Source of the DNA: Corynebacterium aurimucosum ATCC 700975 | GTDB lineage: Bacteria > Actinomycetota > Actinomycetes > Mycobacteriales > Mycobacteriaceae | DNA length: 64,000 nucleotides | Direction of reading: 5' to 3' | Assembly (NCBI RefSeq): GCF_000022905.1 | Contig: NC_012590.1 | Coordinates: 744,001 to 808,000 of the forward strand | Shown: positions 61,514 to 64,000 of the stretch, one piece after another | Layout of the letters: each line of letters begins with the position of its first letter | Numbering within the stretch: position 1 is the first letter of the stretch | Notes under the pieces: model-generated | Told to the model about the DNA's origin: nothing | Databases searched by the model: none | What the model saw: only the letters and a program-made list of their open reading frames with translations | Translations under genes and position numbers: made by a program

Positions 61514-62581
61514 TTAGTCGATCGGGTAACCGGTGACTGGGCCCTCAGTGTTCGGCTGCCAGCCCAGCGCAGGGGCGACATGGGTGGCGAAGTTCTCTAG
61601 AATCTTCACGTTGACGTCCACGCCCATGCCGGTCGGGATGGTGATGAGCAGGGTGTCGGCGGACATCACGGCCGGGTCGGCCTTGAGCTGCTCAATAAGC
61701 TTGTCAGGCTCGGCGGCATAGGTGCGGCCGAAGGTGGACGCACCGGCGTCGGGTAGCACGCCCACCTGGTCGGAGCCGGAAGCCTGCATGCCGAACCGCT
61801 GCATATCGGCGCCGTCCACGATGGGGAAAATGGAGCGGGAGACGGACACGCGCGGGGCCCAGTCGTGGCCCGCTTCCTTCCAGGCAGCCCGGTAGCGGTT
61901 GATCTGGTCCGCCTGGATCTCCCCCAAGGTCTCGGCGGTGGTCTCGGAAACCAGGGTGGAAGACATCAGGTTCAGCCCGTCCTTGGCAGTCTGCTCTGCC
62001 GACGCGTGAGTGCCCGAACCGTAGAAGATGTGCTTGCGCAGCTCCGGCGCCATGGGGAAGACAGGGAGGGCGGAGCCGGGCTGGAACATATTCGGGTACT
62101 GGCGGTCCAGGGGAGCGGCTGTGGCAAACCCGTTGCCGTCCACCGCGGTCATGAACGCCTCGAGGTGGGCCCGCGCCACGTCCGCGCCGTTGGGGGCCTC
62201 GCCCTTGTAGCCGAAAGCTTCCCAACCGCGCTCGGCAACCTCCGGGGCGCCGCGCGAGACGCCCAAGGCCACGCGGCCGCCGGAGAGCTGGTAGAGGGAG
62301 GCGGCCTCTTCGGCGAGGTAGAGCGGGTTTTCGTAGCGCATGTCGATAACGCCGGTGCCCACCTCAATGTTTTTGGTGGTGGCGGCGACTGCGCCGAGCA
62401 GCGGCATTGGGGCTGAGGCTTGCGGTACGAAGTGGTGGACGCGGAAAGACGCGTTGTTCACGCCGATCTCATCTGCCGCCTGGGCGATTTCCAGGTGGAT
62501 CTTCGCGACTTTTTCCGCGGATGGGCCGCGCTGGCCGCCGAATGCGTAGTGTCCGAAGCTTAAGAATCCGAATGCTTTCAT
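61514..62581 (-). CDS. LLM-class flavin-dependent oxidoreductase (luciferase-like)
   Basis: A 355-residue TIM-barrel monooxygenase-like protein. ALGVSRGAPEVAERGWEAFG, NIEVGTGVIDMRYENPLYLA and FYGSGTHASAEQTAKDGLNL are typical of bacterial luciferase-like FMN/F420 enzymes. There is no reductase gene beside it; substrate unknown. The gene lies between ssrA and an inverted copy of the ssrA 3' end. Confidence 0.9.
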   Translation of the reverse strand: MKAFGFLSFGHYAFGGQRGPSAEKVAKIHLEIAQAADEIGVNNASFRVHHFVPQASAPMPLLGAVAATTKNIEVGTGVIDMRYENPLYLAEEAASLYQLSGGRVALGVSRGAPEVAERGWEAFGYKGEAPNGADVARAHLEAFMTAVDGNGFATAAPLDRQYPNMFQPGSALPVFPMAPELRKHIFYGSGTHASAEQTAKDGLNLMSSTLVSETTAETLGEIQADQINRYRAAWKEAGHDWAPRVSVSRSIFPIVDGADMQRFGMQASGSDQVGVLPDAGASTFGRTYAAEPDKLIEQLKADPAVMSADTLLITIPTGMGVDVNVKILENFATHVAPALGWQPNTEGPVTGYPID

Positions 62582-62710
62582 TGGTTAAGTACTCCCATTG
62601 GTGACATATCAACAACTAGAGTAGTGGCTCGTGTGCAAATTGTCACGGCCAAAGGCATGCTCCGCTACAAACCCCAACTAGGCAGTGCTCTAACTGCGGT
62701 TTCTTTGTGT

Positions 62711-62740
62711 GTGGAGCCGCCGGGAATTGAACCCGGGTCC
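62711..62740 (-). repeat. 30-nt exact inverted copy of the tmRNA 3' end (possible att remnant)
   Basis: The minus strand reads GGACCCGGGTTCAATTCCCG then GCGGCTCCAC, identical to 61425-61454 at the end of ssrA (T arm, acceptor strand and next base). The flanks differ. The remaining tRNA-like parts are absent, so it is not a gene. The 3' end of ssrA is a well-known integration site for phages and islands. Confidence 0.85.
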
Positions 62741-62784
62741 CAGATGCTCGTCGGTGTTCGTGTGAGCTGCTTTAGGATGGCCGC

Positions 62785-63435
62785 ATGGATACCGAACCTC
62801 TCCGCATTGCAGTCGTCTTGTTTGAGGGCTTTGAGCTTCTCGACGTCTTCGGGCCCGTCCAGCTGCTTCAAGTTGTCTCCGAGGTCACCGTTGTCTTTGC
62901 AGGGCCGGATGGCGAGCCAGTTGCTAGCTCTCAGGGCGTGGAAGTGGTGCCGACAATCTCTTATGAGCGGGTTGAGCCGACCGACGCGCTCCTCGTGCCC
63001 GGTGGCAAAGGAACCCGGCAGCTCGTGGAAGACGAATCTTTTCTGTCGTGGCTTCGTGGGGTGGGCGCACAGGCGCCTTGGGTTGCCTCCGTGTGCACGG
63101 GTTCTGCGGTCCTGGCGGCGGCGGGGCTCTTGGAGGGCTACGCCGCAACAAGCAATAAGCGTGCGTTTGCGTGGGCGAGCTCCTTCGGGGAGTCCGTGAC
63201 TTGGAAGCCCAAGGCGCGGTGGGTGCAGGACCGTAATCGGTGGACTTCCTCAGGTGTGGCGGCAGGGGTGGATATGACGGTCGCGCTCATTGCGCACCTC
63301 ACTTCCGAAGTTGTTGCCATCGACGCTGCCAACTTTGCAGAATATGAGCCACACCGCGACAGCGGGTGGGATCCTTTCGCGCGGATAAACGGGCTGGTGC
63401 CCTCGAGCGGCGGCGAAGCCGAGCGGAGGCTGTGA
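62785..63435 (+). CDS. DJ-1/PfpI family protein
   Basis: A 216-residue glutamine-amidotransferase-like protein: IAVVLFEGFELLDVFGPVQL, DALLVPGGKGTRQLVED and the nucleophile elbow VASVCTGSAVLAAAGLLEG (Cys). NKRAFAWASSFGESVTW and SGVAAGVDMTVALIAHL fit the isonitrile-hydratase/AraC-amidase-like subgroup. No C-terminal DNA-binding domain is present. Function not defined. Confidence 0.9.
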   Translation: MDTEPLRIAVVLFEGFELLDVFGPVQLLQVVSEVTVVFAGPDGEPVASSQGVEVVPTISYERVEPTDALLVPGGKGTRQLVEDESFLSWLRGVGAQAPWVASVCTGSAVLAAAGLLEGYAATSNKRAFAWASSFGESVTWKPKARWVQDRNRWTSSGVAAGVDMTVALIAHLTSEVVAIDAANFAEYEPHRDSGWDPFARINGLVPSSGGEAERRL

Positions 63436-63458
63436 CGTTCGGGCAATCTGACGACGCT

Positions 63459-63510
63459 CACGGTAGATAAGGTGCTAAAAACTGGCGATTTTTGGCCACT
63501 ATTTACCGTG
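63459..63510. repeat. Long imperfect hairpin after the DJ-1/PfpI gene
   Basis: CACGGTAGATAAGGTGCTAAAAA and TTTTTGGCCACTATTTACCGTG pair over ~22 positions with a few mismatches and a 7-base loop. It may be a terminator or a DNA-level palindrome; the interval up to 63702 is otherwise empty apart from a probable promoter. Confidence 0.6.
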
Positions 63511-63702
63511 GGCGTAGTTGGGGAGAGCCTGTGGGTGTGTAGAGGTGGGCGGCCGGAGAGGAAGCGGCGTCGGAGGGGGTCTGGCCGAACAAAAAGTGAC
63601 GCGGGGCAAAAATATTTGTTACCCAAGTTACATTCCCGTGGTAGCCTTTTCCCAACAGTGTGACGTGGAGCACTGGGACTGACCCCTACGACAGGAGTAC
63701 CC

Positions 63703-64000
63703 ATGAACAGCCCATCCAATGCAGCGCCACAAGGCGGCGCTGGTACCACGGAGAAGTCAAAAGCAAATCCCGCCAAGGCTGAGCAAAAATCGAGCCAACA
63801 GTCCGGCGGGGGAATGCTGGATAGGTTCCTCAATGGTGTTGAGTACATCGGCAACAAGCTGCCGGAGCCCTTCACCATCTTCCTGATTCTTTTCCTCATT
63901 ACCGGCGTTCTCTCCACCATCATGGCCAAGATGGGCGTGGAGATTAAGGTTCCCGGATCGGATGAGATCCAGCCGGTCAAAGGCTTGTTCACCGGTGAGG
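63703..64000 (+). CDS. AbgT-family transporter, N-terminal part (runs past the window)
   Basis: Frame open from ATG 63703 (preceded by AGGAG) to the right edge. After a ~38-residue polar N-terminus (SNAAPQGGAGTTEKSK) comes FLNGVEYIGNKLPEPFTIFL then ILFLITGVLSTIMAKMGV, the opening of AbgT-type (p-aminobenzoyl-glutamate / drug efflux) transporters. Only ~99 codons are visible. Confidence 0.85.
   Translation, partial: MNSPSNAAPQGGAGTTEKSKANPAKAEQKSSQQSGGGMLDRFLNGVEYIGNKLPEPFTIFLILFLITGVLSTIMAKMGVEIKVPGSDEIQPVKGLFTGE

Noticed and set aside
62690..62760. A tRNA gene at the T-arm-like sequence on the minus strand
   Set aside because: No D arm, anticodon arm or 5' acceptor strand can be folded; the sequence equals the tmRNA 3' end only.
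63138..63992. A 284-codon minus-strand frame near the right edge
   Set aside because: Antisense to the DJ-1/PfpI gene and to the AbgT start, which both have clear family sequence.
1..64000. CRISPR arrays, rRNA genes, transposases or integrases
   Set aside because: None seen: no regular spacer-repeat pattern, no rRNA-like sequence, and no DDE or tyrosine recombinase motifs in any frame read.

Overview
The window is a high-GC actinobacterial chromosome segment and almost certainly from a Corynebacterium. The evidence is the order sigH-rshA-whcE, the order hisN-IMPase-prfB-ftsE-ftsX-smpB-ssrA, DtxR-type operators (TTAGGTTAGCCTAACCTAA-like), the 24-residue ribosomal protein bL37, and long stretches collinear with the Mycobacterium tuberculosis Rv3240c-Rv3193c region. 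Species cannot be assigned from sequence inspection alone.

Region 1 (1-33.6 kb) is conserved core. It runs from the 3' end of secA1, through three small secreted, C-terminally membrane-anchored proteins and an Rv3235-family gene, to rsgA-aroA, an SRAP/HMCES DNA-crosslink protein, a YbaK deacylase, the thiol/heat-stress sigma factor sigH with its zinc anti-sigma factor rshA, bL37 and the WhiB-type regulator whcE. It continues with a beta-propeller-like membrane protein, the RNA helicase rhlE, DUF3107 and DUF3152 proteins, the double-strand-break resection motor-nuclease pair adnA-adnB, a K+ channel, nudC and uvrD2, a cyclodehydratase/E1-like orphan, a YgjP-type metalloprotease, a DUF2342-type protein, a Lon-like PDZ protease and a UPF0182 membrane protein.

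Region 2 (33.6-39.9 kb) is more accessory: initiator tRNA-Met between strong hairpins, an aspartate dehydrogenase-like gene, a VWA-domain surface protein, and DUF1963, DUF1990 and DUF418 proteins.

Region 3 (40-52.3 kb) is an iron/siderophore uptake island that is visibly eroding. It holds a complete divergent FecCD-type ABC system (two permeases, Tat-lipoprotein binding protein, ATPase), two further intact siderophore-binding lipoproteins, and a siderophore-interacting protein fused to a methyltransferase-like module. Around these lie relics: the last codons of an NRPS adenylation domain, a binding-protein/acetyltransferase chimera, a binding protein with a 44-codon deletion joined to an antisense lipoprotein stub, and a lipoprotein with an apparent pair of compensating frameshifts. 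At least five DtxR-like sites occur here.

Region 4 (52.3-64 kb) returns to core: a degenerate Nudix protein, a secreted chymotrypsin-like protease, hisN and a second inositol-phosphatase-family gene, prfB, ftsEX, smpB, DUF488, an HAAAP amino-acid transporter, tmRNA (tag AEKNSQRDYALAA), an LLM flavin oxidoreductase, a DJ-1/PfpI protein and the start of an AbgT transporter. A 30-nt exact inverted copy of the tmRNA 3' end lies 1.26 kb beyond ssrA and suggests a past integration/rearrangement at this classical attachment site.

No CRISPR array, rRNA operon or intact insertion sequence was seen.
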